A stretch of DNA of 64,000 nt. Source: Isoetes taiwanensis. Its lineage: Eukaryota > Streptophyta > Lycopodiopsida > Isoetales > Isoetaceae. The position numbers and the translations under genes were made by a program. This document shows positions 35,556 to 46,064 of the stretch, one piece after another. Numbering within the stretch: position 1 is the stretch's first letter; every line of letters begins with the position of its first letter. The notes below the pieces were generated by a model that worked only from the letters and a program-made list of their open reading frames with translations, searched no databases and had not been told where the DNA came from. Location of the stretch: assembly GCA_021234155.1 (NCBI GenBank), contig JAJEKV010000023.1, positions 7,728,009 through 7,792,008 on the forward strand. The letters are read 5' to 3'.

Positions 35556-37146
35556 TGTGACGTTCCAGAATAGTATACGACCCCAAGACGTATACTGTAC
35601 TGCCCCGTCACGCGTACACGCCACCCCGACTGACGTGCACGCCGACGTGTAGCCAGGCGGGTAGCCCCTAGGGGGCAACTTGCAAGGTATGTGCATTTAT
35701 TAATGTGCACATTTACCAATGTGCACATTTATCTAGGTGCACATTTTCCCATGTGGACACTTTATGCCATCTAGTCATTAAAGGCAAGTGGGCCACACCC
35801 AATTATCCCACATGCTTAAAGGGATAATTGGAAACCCTAGCCCTAACCCCTTGTCTATTTAGGTAAAGGAAACCCTAACTTGCCATTTTCGTCCATAGGG
35901 TTTTAGAGCTCTGTTTTGCTTGCTCCAGGAGTCAAAACCGCCTCCCAGAATCTGTCTGAGCGATTTGACTCATTAGTTTTCCCTTCTAGCTCCATCTTCG
36001 AGCAGTTCAACAGGATGGTCGAATTCAGGGCAGGAGGAGCGAGCCAAGGATCAGGTATTTAGTCAATTTAATAGCCTAAACCGTCTTTCAGTCATTGTAT
36101 CAGTAGGTTTAGCCTATTAAATTGCCCATAGTAGCCATTTAGATTCCCAGATACCAGACTCTAACTAAAGAACCTAATTCTATGCTATAGATTAGATCTA
36201 GTTCTTTAGTTCTTCTGTAATGTATATGGATGATGTATCTCTGTGAACTCATTGTATTGGGAAGGGGGGTAGAGACCCTAAAGCTTGGTAGTTGATGCTC
36301 CTAGTTAGCCTCTTTAGCACACTGTAGATTCGGCCTGTGTACAAGAACCACACCTGGTTGTGGGTGAAGGGGCCAGACTGGCTTATAAGGAGGTTCGTGT
36401 TCTGACTCTTGAACGATCCCTCTGGTGTGTAAGGCCTACCGGGGATCACTGTGGACTAGGTCTAATGGCTTGCCACTACGTGCGGGCAAGGCATGGGCTC
36501 GACACCCGTGGAGTGATGCGTCACTCTCCATTGGGTTCAAGTCGAATAAGGGTAGTGGCCCTCTAGTCGCCATGAGTCAGCATGTAGATCTATGGAGGGA
36601 GTGATCCCTACCTGCCCCATCGGAACTGGGGAGATGCAACCCAGGAATAGCCCTTTTGGCTATGCATCCGGTGGGCTACAGTCAGGTCCCAACACTTTTC
36701 AACCTACTTTGCAAAGTGTGCACAGGAGGGGCGGATGGAGTGGACAACCCTAAGCCATGTTCTCATGCCAGCCAAATCCATTGCCATGAATTCTGTCTGC
36801 AATGAACTCTGGAGACCCCAGCCGTCAGTCATCCCCTTGAGTCTGAGCCTTGGGTAGGATTTCCCCCATATGATGTGCTGATCTTTGTCTATGCAGATAT
36901 GTGATGAGCTGTCCTTCGAGATGGCTAGGTGATGTTGATGTTGTATACTAACATGTATGTTTACGCTTCCGCAGCTAGGTAGGCCCTGAGGGAGACAGGG
37001 TAAAATGACCCCTTCATTCTTCCCACCGGAACTCATCAAGGTTGCAGTGACATGTGGAGGGCCCTGTATCAGTATGGAGCTGGTATGGGGGATGAACTCC
37101 TGTTTGTATACGGTGAGAGCACCGTATATGAGTAGGGGACGTCACA
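35556..37146 (+). repeat. 5' LTR of element B
   Basis: 1591 bp from TGTGACGTTCC to GGGACGTCACA, TG...CA inside an 8-bp terminal inverted repeat that contains the ACGTCA hexamer. Arms AGTATACG/CGTATACT near the start and TATACGGTG/CACCGTATA near the end form hairpins, as in the element A LTR. AAACCCTAGCCCTAAC (telobox-like) lies near 35832. A weak TATA-like CTATTTAGG is at about 35854. Confidence 0.92.
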
Positions 37147-37147
37147 A

Positions 37148-37159
37148 TGGTATCAGAGC
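37148..37159 (+). promoter_or_regulatory. Primer binding site of element B (initiator Met-tRNA)
   Basis: TGGTATCAGAGC one base after the LTR. Confidence 0.92.
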
Positions 37160-37350
37160 AATGTTCTTGGAGACCAAGAGCAAAGCACTGACCATGCTCC
37201 CAGTAGTACTAACTTGATAGGATCCTCAAACCTCGAAAAGTAAGAATTTTTTTTCTTATTTTTGTAGTATCTGCTAAGCTAGTAATAGTTAAGAGAATTG
37301 GAACATAAAAAGAGTAAAAATAGTGAGCCGAATCCTTCTAAAGCAAGAAG

Positions 37351-37417
37351 GTCTCACACGTCACGCCAGGACTAAAACCAAGACTCCAGGTTTTGACCTG
37401 GGCGCAACGTGTGAGAC
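37351..37417 (+). repeat. 67-nt hairpin B-1 (leader)
   Basis: Outer arms GTCTCACACGT/ACGTGTGAGAC (11 bp, perfect), middle CGCCAGG/CCTGGGCG (one bulge), inner AAAACC/GGTTTT, loop AAGACTCCA. Confidence 0.9.
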
Positions 37418-37542
37418 ATTGGGCCAAAAACACCTTAAAAGTTGATGAATTTCAGAAAAGTAACATGCTAGATCGAGTTCTAAGATAAGATTTAGCTAGA
37501 ATGGTATATTACAATCACCTAATTTAGTAAAAAATGTGCCAT

Positions 37543-37609
37543 GTCTCACACGTCGTGCCAGAAGCAAAACCAAGACTCTAGGTTTTGGCCTGGGCGCAAC
37601 GTGTGAGAC
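37543..37609 (+). repeat. 67-nt hairpin B-2 (leader)
   Basis: Same three-block stem as B-1, 125 nt after it. Loop side reads AAGACTCTA. Confidence 0.9.
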
Positions 37610-37792
37610 TCTGAAATAAGTGTATGTTTTAAGTCAATAGGTGCCCTGGCACATCAAATAGAACAACTTGAATTTTGCCCATCTATAAATAGATCTAGAC
37701 CCCCCTCATTTGTACGTTCCCTGCTTAGAAATCTCCTCCCACTTTTTAAGGCGATCTTTTGGCACCGACCTCGGATCGACGAGCCGTCAAAC

Positions 37793-39078
37793 ATGGCCAG
37801 AACCAAACAAACGGTTCGAATTCCCTGACCTGGTGAATCGCCCAGCGCCCAAGATCCTAGCCTGATACAACGGATGCTTCAGGAGCGCCTTCTTAATAGA
37901 GGAGGCCAGTCTTCATCGAGCGAAGGAACGGCTTCAAAGGAGCACCAAAGGGAAGGAAGGATCCCAGCAAGAGGGAGCACAGGACGACGAGGTGCACTCA
38001 GATGCAGGTACAGAGATGCTCGAGGATGAAGAAGCAGAGCGAGAACGGAGAACCAAGGCTCGTGAAGAGCAGAGGCAGCCGATTCCCGAGCCGACCGTGG
38101 AGGAAGAGCTGGAGGCCTAGATTCGAGAGAAGGAGGCAGAGGAGCAAGAAGAACAGAGGGAGCCGACGCTCGACCCAACCGAAGAAGAAGAGCTCGCGGC
38201 GTGGATCAGGAAACACGAGGCAAAGGAACGCCGCCGAGAGAAGAAGAGGGCAGAGAAGAAGAGGAAGAGGGACGAGCAGGAGGCCAAAGAGGCCGAGGAA
38301 CTGAGACTGAAGAAAGGAAAGTTCGTGGAGGCGGGCCAAAGGAAAATTAAGAAGGCCCCAAGGACAAAGGTCGTCATCACGAAGCGGCCGCCCGATAAGC
38401 CACCCTCCTCCGACGACTCCGAAGATGAAGACTTCAACCCTAACCCCGAGGGTGGAGGTTCTTCGAAGCCCCCGAGCGACGAGCAAGCAGCACAGGACCA
38501 AGAGCAGCCGGATCAAGCGCAGAAGCCTCCACCATATCCGACTTGGGACAGGAAGAAACAGCCATGACCTGCCCGAGAATCTTATGTGGTAGACCCCATC
38601 AAGGTCTACGAGAGGAAGATGAGGGAGCACAACACGTACATGAAGAAATGGGAGGCTTACAACTCCTATTACCAGCAAAATAGAGTTAGAACTATCGAAG
38701 GTGGACATCCGACAAAGAAGCAGACTCTAAGGCCGCCACCAGAAGAAGCCCAAGCCCCCCAAGAAGCCCGCGAAAAAGAGAGCCAGCAGAAAGGAGAACG
38801 AGAGACGGGCACTTCGAGAAATCAGGCACTTCCAGCGCAGCTTTGGCTTCTTAATCCCCCGTGCCCCCTTCGCCCGTCTAGTTAGAGAAGTAATGCAGGA
38901 GTTTAACACCGGCATGAGGGTAACAGACGAAATGTTGCTGGCACTACAGGAAGCGGCCGAGCAAAAGATAGTGCAGCATTTTGAAGATTCCACAGCCTGC
39001 ACCGTGCATGCCAAGCGAGTAACCTTAATGAAGAAGGATATGCACTTAGCCAGTATAATTAAGGGAGAGCCCTATTAA
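37793..39078 (+). pseudogene. Element B ORF1: histone H3/CENH3-like protein
   Basis: Starts MARTKQTVRIP and hits TGA at 37826, where copy A has the sense codon CGA. The rest stays legible: an E/Q-rich part, a basic stretch (KERRREKKRAEKKRKRDEQ), KPPSSDDSEDEDFNPNP, then YMKKWEAYNSYYQ (38640-38680). After one frameshift near 38750 an open frame of about 100 codons ends at 39078: LREIRHFQRSFGFLIPRAPF, RLVREVMQEF, MLLALQEAAEQKIVQHFED, CTVHAKRVTLMKKDMHLA, GEPY. This aligns with histone H3 from alphaN to the C-terminus without gaps, about half identical by hand count. RHFQ, LIPxAxF and TLMxKD are CENH3-like, but loop 1 lacks the CENH3 insertion. About 425 codons. Confidence 0.88.
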
Positions 39079-39220
39079 ATTTTGTAAATGATGAAAATTT
39101 TTGTTAATACAAAGAATTTTTGAGTAGATTATATATGTAATCCTACTTAATTAAGCTGAGTTAGCAAGTAACAGCTTTTGTTTTAGTTAAATAGGACATT
39201 TCTAGAGCAAATAGTGAGAT

Positions 39221-39287
39221 GTCTCACACGTCGCGCCAGGAGTAAAACCAAGACTCCAGATTTTGGCCTGGGCGCAACATGTGAGAC
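39221..39287 (+). repeat. 67-nt hairpin B-3 (after ORF1)
   Basis: Outer arms GTCTCACACGT/ACATGTGAGAC, one mismatch; otherwise as B-1. Confidence 0.9.
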
Positions 39288-39420
39288 CATATCCAAATTA
39301 ACCCAAAACAGCTCCAAATCGGCCAAGTAAGGGGTCAATTCTGAGTATCTCGATGAGTCTAGCATGATTAGACCCTTAGATCATCCAAATTGGATAAGTT
39401 TTGACCAAAATAGGGCAGAT

Positions 39421-39487
39421 GTCTCACACGTCGCGCCAGGAGCAAAACCAAGACTCCAAGTTTTGATCTGGGCGCAACGTGTGAGAC
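39421..39487 (+). repeat. 67-nt hairpin B-4 (before ORF2)
   Basis: Outer arms GTCTCACACGT/ACGTGTGAGAC, perfect; 133 nt after B-3. Confidence 0.9.
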
Positions 39488-39800
39488 CTCCTAGCATTTT
39501 CTCCACCATGCTATATCCAATTGATCTCTAGTTTGTTGCAATAGGTTCATTAGATAGTCTAGTCATGCTTAAACCCTCAAATTAGTCTTCCAATTCCCAT
39601 TTGGACCTCAACATAGACTAGAATTGCCCAACCCCAAGGGTTTTTCAAGTCACCCAGAAATTAGGGTTTTCCCCTCCTCTATAAATAGGTCTCCATTTCT
39701 CACTTAGCGCCCTACAAGTTTGCTCTTGACCCTTTAGGCGATCTTTCAGCTCCCTGAGGCGCTTCTGCATCCGTTTGATAGTCCCATCTTCCCTAGATCC

Positions 39801-41316
39801 ATGGCAACTGCTGACTTCTGGGCGATGGTACAGCGCCAGTGCCCATGCTGCCGAGGCCGATGTCAATGACATTTTCCGAGTTTTCCGGAAAGAAATAGAT
39901 GTCCAAGCCACTTTGCACGCAACCCCAGCATATAGACAAGTTTTGACAGAGTTCCAAGCTAGGGTAGGACCGTCCTTAGTGCAGCTCCCCCCTTGTACAT
40001 GCTACTTTGTTCCCAGGCAAACCCTTCAAGCAGCCTTGGGTGATGTTCCAAACATTGCCAAGTACCTGACCAACAAGGCCCAGAGGTTGCCAGTCCTGAC
40101 AGTCGACAGGACCAAGTATTTTTCCCACACCGCCGCCTTAGCAATTTTTCTTTCCCACCGTGTCGAAAACCCCATGGGGGAAACCTCTATCCCTCCCATG
40201 GATGTGGACCCCTTAGCCTCCTCAGCAGCAGACCAGCTCCTTTTGCAGTACCAACAGGAGCAAGAAGGAAGGGCAGAAGACGAGGAATCAGAAGACGAGG
40301 ACTACGTCGAGCTCGACCCAGCACAAGAGCAGCAACTAGCAGAGCAGGAGTTACAGGAATTTGAACGGAGCCGGCAGACCCTCAGGATCACTCCACCACT
40401 TGGGCTAGGTATCACAAGCCTAGCCCCCATCATCATCGACGGCGAGGAGTACCTGCTCCTCAGCGACATCCAGAACCTCCCCGAATGCAGGGAAAGGGAG
40501 TATCGACTCGACGAGCTGCTGCACCAACTGCAGCAACAACCAGAGTTGGATGATTTCATCGTCCGAGGAGTTTCCGACTTTCCACTTCAAGTAAGAGAAG
40601 CCGACACCTACACAGGAGAGTCGACTTCTGACATCCAAGCCTACAGCAACATAAGGCAGATAATGGAAGCTGGGGAACTGCCGACCGAAGAGGAGTTCTA
40701 CGCCATCCAAGAACAGATAGGGATCCGTGGCAAGGCCACAAACATTTTGATGTCGAGCTCTTCGACACCAGCCCCCACAGAGAGAAGAGGTGGGATCGAC
40801 CTCAGGCGAGCTTCATCGACACTCAGGGATTACAAAGAGTTCACCGAGGTGGAGGTCGACGAATATGCTGGAAGACACAGAGCTGGTGGCCGAGGAGGCG
40901 AAGAATCAACAACGCCGCACAACGACCGGTCGCTGAGATACTATCTCCCCCTGCTGCTGGACGGGAGAATAGCGGTAATACACCGCAAATTCAGCCCCAG
41001 GGGCGAAGAAGGAGTATTCATGCTCATCGCACTCTCAGGCTTTGGCAGGCATGCTCGGCTAGCTGCCAACACCGACTATGCTGTCCTAGTCAAGAGAGTG
41101 ATGGCACTCGACATCTTCGACTTCGCCATACCTTACCGACGGCAGGGAAGATTGGCAGTGACCGCGGCCTACACCTCCGACCGCAGGGTAGAGGAATTGG
41201 CGACAACTTTGCAGGGCGGGTCATCAACAAACGTCCTCAGGAACTTGGGACGCTCGGTAGGAATGGCCCAAGTTAAGAAGTTCCTTGAGGATAACCCATC
41301 CTACCGGCGATTTTAA
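39801..41316 (+). pseudogene. Element B ORF2: possible multi-histone-fold protein
   Basis: ATG at 39801 matches copy A; a +1 base near 39830 shifts the frame, after which about 495 codons stay open to 41316, the longest intact stretch of this protein. Residue blocks: DIFRVFRKEID, YRQVLTEFQARV, FVPRQTLQAALGDVPNIAKYL (H2B-like alpha1, alpha2, alpha3 and C-helix); KYFSHTAALAIFLSHRV; acidic ESEDEDYVELDP; RITPPLGLGIT and APIIIDGEEYLLLSDI; a middle part without known motifs (EEEFYAIQEQIGIRGKATNI); and a C-terminus with GRIAVIHRKF, FMLIALSGFGRHARL, VMALDIFDFAIPYRRQGRL (H2A- or H4-like) and KKFLEDNPSYRRF. No transmembrane or signal sequence. It sits between the H3-like ORF1 and gag. Confidence 0.45.
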
Positions 41317-41502
41317 GAATAGCCAGACTCTTGATCCCGGAGGCTTTGTATTAAGATATTATATAATATAAATATAATTTCTTTTGCACTTTAAATGTTT
41401 TGTTGACGTATTTTGTTCCACAACTATACCAACAAACACATATAATCCAATAGAATAAATAAAACTAACCGTATAGCCATGACCTACTTGTGTATGCAGC
41501 TA
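41317..41502 (+). other. ORF2-gag spacer of element B, intron-like
   Basis: A/T-rich with a possible branch site (AAAACTAACCG, 41461-41471) and acceptor TTGTGTATGCAG just before CTAGAGGCCC. It suggests splicing to gag. Confidence 0.45.
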
Positions 41503-42720
41503 GAGGCCCAGGATCAGGAGAACAACAACGGCGAAACCGTAGAGAAGAACAGAGTCCGCCTAGGCCGCACCCGGCAAGGAGCCTGTATGAGGCATTTGGC
41601 CCCATGACCCCAGAGGAGGAAATGTCACAGATGATGACAGACCTTGAGCAGATAAAGGCTTTCTTGGCAACACAAGCAGGAGTTGGTTCGGAAGACAACG
41701 CCCAGCTGCCACAAGCATCAGCTCGGAAAGCAGGGAAGGACAAGAGGAGGAGCAAGAGAAGGAGGTCCCCCAGCACGGAATCCTCCGACTCAGGCTCGGA
41801 CTCAGACTCTGATTCCGAGGAAGAGGCTGAACAAGTACAGAAACGAAGGGACGACAGACACAAAGACACGAGGACCTCGGACTATCAGAAAAAGGTAGAC
41901 TCAGCATTGGGAAACGTATGGAAGGCCAGGAAGCTCGAGCAATTCTCAGGCGAGAACAGGTCAGGCATGGAGGCAGAGGTTTGGCTCGACGAGATGAGTG
42001 AGTATGGTAACGCCTACGGTATGAAGGACAAGGATAAAGGCAGGGTGGCAACAGCCAACCTGAAGGGAGCAGCACGCATTTGGTGGAAAGGGTATGCCAA
42101 GGCCCATGGCTTAAGCAGGGATGGTTGCAGGTTCAGAAAGTTTGCTAAGGCTTTCAAGCGCCATTACGTCCCAAGAGAACATAAGTCCAATATGATGCAG
42201 CAGTTCTACAGGTTGCAGCAGGGAAACAAATCAGTCCAGAAATATACAGAGGAATTCATGAGGCTAAGGCTGTATGTGCCAAAGTTGAGTGAAAAGCATG
42301 CAGTGGAGAGCTATATTGAAGGATTGAATGAGGAGATACACAAGCTTGTAAGGGCAACAAACCCCAAGACGGTATTAGAAGCAGAGTCCAAGGCAATAAG
42401 CTTGCAAGGAACGGGGCCTCAGAACAGCGGACAGAGGCAACAATATTACCAGGGTAAAGGCAAGGCAACAGGGAGTTATAGCCCTAGAGCAGCCAGCCCA
42501 GGTCCAGCTAGAGCCCCATATAGTGGCAACCATGGGAAGCAGCAGAGAAGAAGCAGGTGTCCTTTAAGGACAAGCAGGAGGGGTCAAATTACTCCAAAGC
42601 AGTGCGCTCCTTCTTGCAAGCCATGCCTAAGGAGAAGAGACAGGAGTGCATAGAGAAGCAGCTTTGCTTCTGGTGCTTCCAGCCAGGCCACAGGACAGCG
42701 AACTGCCCCTTCGTCATGAG
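41490..42720 (+). pseudogene. Element B gag
   Basis: Starts after the acceptor-like site; GPMTPEEEMSQ, then a KR/SD-rich part, then the capsid domain (IWWKGYAKAHGL, RHYVPREHK, FYRLQQGNKSVQKYTEEF, SYIEGLNEEIHKLVRA) and an S/G/P/Q linker. One base is lost near 42545; the next frame continues with FLQAMPKEKRQECIEKQ and the intact zinc knuckle CFWCFQPGHRTANC (C-x2-C-x4-H-x4-C). Gag packages the element RNA; protease is fused downstream without its own start. Confidence 0.9.
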
Positions 42721-43435
42721 CGCAGCGCTAGCGGAGTTGGGTGGATGGGATACTCCGTCTGACGACGACGGCGAGGCAACCTGCAACTATATTCAGGGTG
42801 AGTGTCATATTTTTGCCGCCATAGATACAGAACAAGCAGAGAACCAGTATAAGGTAATTTCCACCGTAGGGAAGGCCAAGGCCAAGTCTTTCATAGTTTT
42901 GATAGACTCGGGAAGTAGCCATATCTTTGCATCCCCCAGAATGGTTGAGATGTTGAAGTTGAAACCATTGAAGTCGAAGCCGAGGCCCGTCGTCTTAGCA
43001 AGTGGAGCAGTAAGGCAGACGACAGCAAGAGAATTAATTTCGACATTGACTTGCCAGGAATTAACATCCAGATGGGGGCAGGGGTAATGGGCATCGGCAA
43101 GTATGACTTGATAATAGGAATGGAGTATCTTGGACTGGCAGGGGCCATCATTGATTGTGGAAAGCGGAAGGTGACCCTCACAACGCCCGACGGCAAGATC
43201 ATTGAGATCACAGGTAAAGAAGTTGTTCCCATCATGCAGTGTATGTCTTCTAAGCAGCTGCTCAAGTGCATCAAGAGCGAGCAGGTAGCATACATCTTCA
43301 AACTTGAGATCGAAGAGCCCGAAGCAGAAGAAGCCAAGGAAGATAAGGTGCTCAGCAAGTTGCCCAAGCAAATAGCTAAGTTGATCACGGAGTTCCACGA
43401 TCTCTTCCTCCTTACAGGGGAGTCGAGTGTGAGAT
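42721..43435 (+). pseudogene. Element B protease and pol N-terminus
   Basis: Retropepsin-type domain with the active-site motif VLIDSGSSHIFAS (intact D-S-G). A frameshift near 43020 leads to the frame from 43051 with GINIQMGAGVMGIGKYDLIIGMEYL and continues to 43437. Compared with copy A, about 20 bases are missing at 43405, which removes the PDEIKQVPPYRG-like link to the RT and causes the stop. Confidence 0.85.
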
Positions 43436-44577
43436 AGCACTCGAACCGGGAACGAAGCCGACGAGCAAGGCTCCATACAGAATGACGACGCAGGAGTTGA
43501 CGGAGCTGAAGAAGCAATTGCAGGAGTTGCTCGACCTAGGCTTCATTAGACCTAGCGTCTCACCATTTGGGGGCACCCATTCTCTTTGTCAAGAAGAAGG
43601 ATGGCAGCTTGAGGATGTGCATAGATTATAGGCAGTTGAATAAGCACACCATCAAGAATAAGTATGCCCTCCCCAGATCGGATGACTTGATGGATCAGCT
43701 CCAAGGGGCAAAAGTCTTCTCCAAAATTGGCTTAAGGTCAGGCTATCATCAGATCCGGATAAAGGAAGAAGACATCCATAAAACTGCCTTCAGAACGCGG
43801 TATGGGCACTATGAGTTCACGGTAATGCCTTTCAGCTTATCGAACGCCCCAGCAACGTTCATGAGACTCATGAACGACATCTTCAGGGAGTTCCTAGATA
43901 CCTTCATGATAGTATTCTTTGATAACATTTTGGTGTATAGCAGATCCCTTGAAGAGCACGTACAACACCTAAGGAGAGTGCTTGAGAAGTTAAGGAGGCA
44001 CCAGTTGTACGCCAAGTTGTCGAAGTGCCACTTCGCAACAGAGAAGGTGGAATACCTGGGGCATGTGATCTCAGCAGAAGGAATCTCGACGGATCCCGCC
44101 AAGATTGAAGCAGTGATTCAGTGGCCGGCACCGAAGAATGTCCATGAGGTCAGAAGTTTTCTTGGCCTAGCAGGGTACTACAGGAAGTTTGTGAAGAACT
44201 TCGCAAAGATAGCAAGCCCGCTAACGGACTTGACGAGGGCGGAAAAGGTGAAAGATTGGGCAGACCATTGGCACAAGAAAGCCCAAGCAGGGTTTGAATT
44301 GTTGAAGGAAGCTTTGACAACCATCCCCGTCTTGACCCTGCCAGACCCAGAGAAAGACAAGTTGGTGGCGACAGACGCAAGTAAGATAGCCACAGGTGCA
44401 GTGCTCATGCAGGAAGAGCGAGTGGTAGCGTATGATTCCAGGAAGATGAACGACGCCGAAACGCGCTACCCGACGCACGATCAAGAATTGCTTGTAGTTG
44501 TCAGGGCACTAAGAATTTGGAGGCACTACCTCTTGGGAAAGAAGTTCCAGTTGGACACTGATCATCAGAGCCTCTAA
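43436..44577 (+). pseudogene. Element B reverse transcriptase and RNase H, active-site mutant
   Basis: Ty3/gypsy RT-RNase H. The open frame 43567-44577 reads [135 protein letters not shown]. The motif A aspartate is Gly (KIG where copy A has KID) and the second motif C aspartate is Asn (FFDN versus FFDD in A). A 1-base insertion near 43570 separates it from the upstream part, and TAA at 44575 replaces CAA. It cannot have catalysed its own recent copying. Confidence 0.92.
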
Positions 44578-46046
44578 TATGTATTCACGCAACCACATCT
44601 TAACCCGAGGCAGCGAAGGTGGATGGAGTTCCTCGAAGAGTATGACTTTGATATAGTCTACAAGCCGGGGAAGCTCAACGTGGTAGCAGATGCGCTTAGG
44701 CATCCCCTGACAACTAGAGTGTATTGCAATGCAATTTCGATGCTCTCCAGCGATTTCGGGAAGAAGATTGAAGAAACCTTGCCAACAGATGAAGACTTCA
44801 AGGAAGTATGGGCAAGCTTGTGCAAGGAGGCAAGAACAGATAAGGAGAGGGAAACCTTCAAAAATTTTAAGAAGGAAGGTAATCTCTTGTACCATAAGAA
44901 CAAGTTGTGCGTGCCTGAATCATCAGGGGTGAGGAAGTTGATCCTCCACGACACCCACAACAGCCCAATAGCTGGCCACGCAGGATTTATGAAGACATAT
45001 TTCAAAGTGCGCAGCAGCTATTATTGGCCCGAGAAGCAGGTAGCTCGCTACATCAAGGAATGTCAGCTATGTTAGCAGACGAAGGCAGAACAACTTCGAA
45101 TTCCAGGGGCATTGGAACCATTAGCGGTGCGAACGCTAAGTGGGAGGTCATCAGCATGGACTTCATAACGGGGCTTCCAAGGACAGTAAGAGGGAAGGAT
45201 GCCTTGATGGTCGTGGTCGACAAGTTGTCGAAGATGGCACATTTTGTGCCTTGCAGGACCACCGACACAGCTATGGATACAGCGAAGCTCTTTACCAAAG
45301 AAATCTTCAGGCTCCATGGCATGCCAAGGGAGATCATCTCTGACAGAGATCCGAAGTTCATGAGTGCCTTTTGGCAAGACCTCTTTGCGACAATTCAGAC
45401 GAAGCTATCCATGAGCACGGCCTATCATCCTCAGACGGATGGGCAAACGGAGCGGACCAACAGAATTTTGGAGGATATGCTACGAAACTATGTCTGGAAC
45501 AAGCAAGGTATGTGGGAAGAATTTATTCACTTGGTGGAGTTTGCGTATAATAGCACCAAGCAGGAATCATCCCAAATATCGCCGTTTATGATCAACTACG
45601 GCTACCAATACCTAACTCCAGACACTTGGAACAACCCCGTGTCAAAAGTAGAGGTTTCGCAGCAAATGTTGGCCGACATGCAGCAGTTGGTGGAAGAAGT
45701 TCGAGGATATCTTCTTGCAGCAAGGAGTCGACAAAAGAGCATCGCCGACAAGCATCAGACGGTCAGAGAGTTCCAAGTTGGCGACGACGTATGGCTCAAG
45801 ATCAAAGTGAAGCAGGCGAAGCTCTGGATCGGAAATTGTAAGAAGCTTGCTCCAAGATGGGCTGGACCCTTCAGAATAGTCAAGAGAGTAGGTAATCAAT
45901 CCTACAGATTGGACCTACCAGCACACCTAAAGATTCATAAAGTCTTCCACGTGAGTTTGTTGAAGAAGCATACTCCAAATCCAGATGAAGTCTTGCATTT
46001 GGGGGCCTTTCTCAACTCGCGAGTCGAGAAAGGCAGCTCAGAGTAA
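44578..46046 (+). pseudogene. Element B integrase with GPY/F module
   Basis: RNase H end ([20 protein letters not shown]), zinc finger H-H-C-C ([11 protein letters not shown] ... CQLC), a TAG at 45073, a frame change near 45120, then the DDE core: SMDFITGLP, ISDRDPKFMSAFW, AYHPQTDGQTERTNRILED. The GPY/F module reads LAPRWAGPFRIVKRVGNQSYRL. The protein stops 30 residues after VFHVSLLKKH; no chromodomain is readable there. The C-terminal 25 residues run over a 26-nt DNA palindrome (46007-46032). Confidence 0.9.
46007..46032 (+). repeat. 26-nt palindrome, copy 1
   Basis: CTTTCTCAACTCG paired with CGAGTCGAGAAAG, 12 of 13 pairs. Confidence 0.85.
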
Positions 46047-46064
46047 AAACGCAGGTCTGAAGGT

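Noticed and set aside
37351-37609. The 67-nt repeats as a CRISPR-like or satellite array
   Set aside because: They occur only in pairs at fixed positions in a plant retrotransposon and are palindromic.
37998-38708. 236-codon minus-strand ORF
   Set aside because: Antisense shadow of ORF1 of element B.
37793-39078. ORF1 as an ordinary host H3 or CENH3 gene or processed pseudogene
   Set aside because: It sits between the primer binding site and gag in two elements with the same order, shares a long non-histone insert in both, and D repeats the arrangement.
41000-41160. C-terminal RRQGRL of ORF2 as proof of histone H4
   Set aside because: Only a short end match (H4 KRQGR). The preceding residues fit H2A about as well, so the type cannot be fixed.
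42805-43517. Long minus-strand ORFs
   Set aside because: Antisense of protease/pol of element B.
45900-46046. Chromodomain after the integrase of element B
   Set aside because: The frame closes about 30 residues after the GPY/F module and no aromatic-cage pattern is seen in the other frames to 46290.
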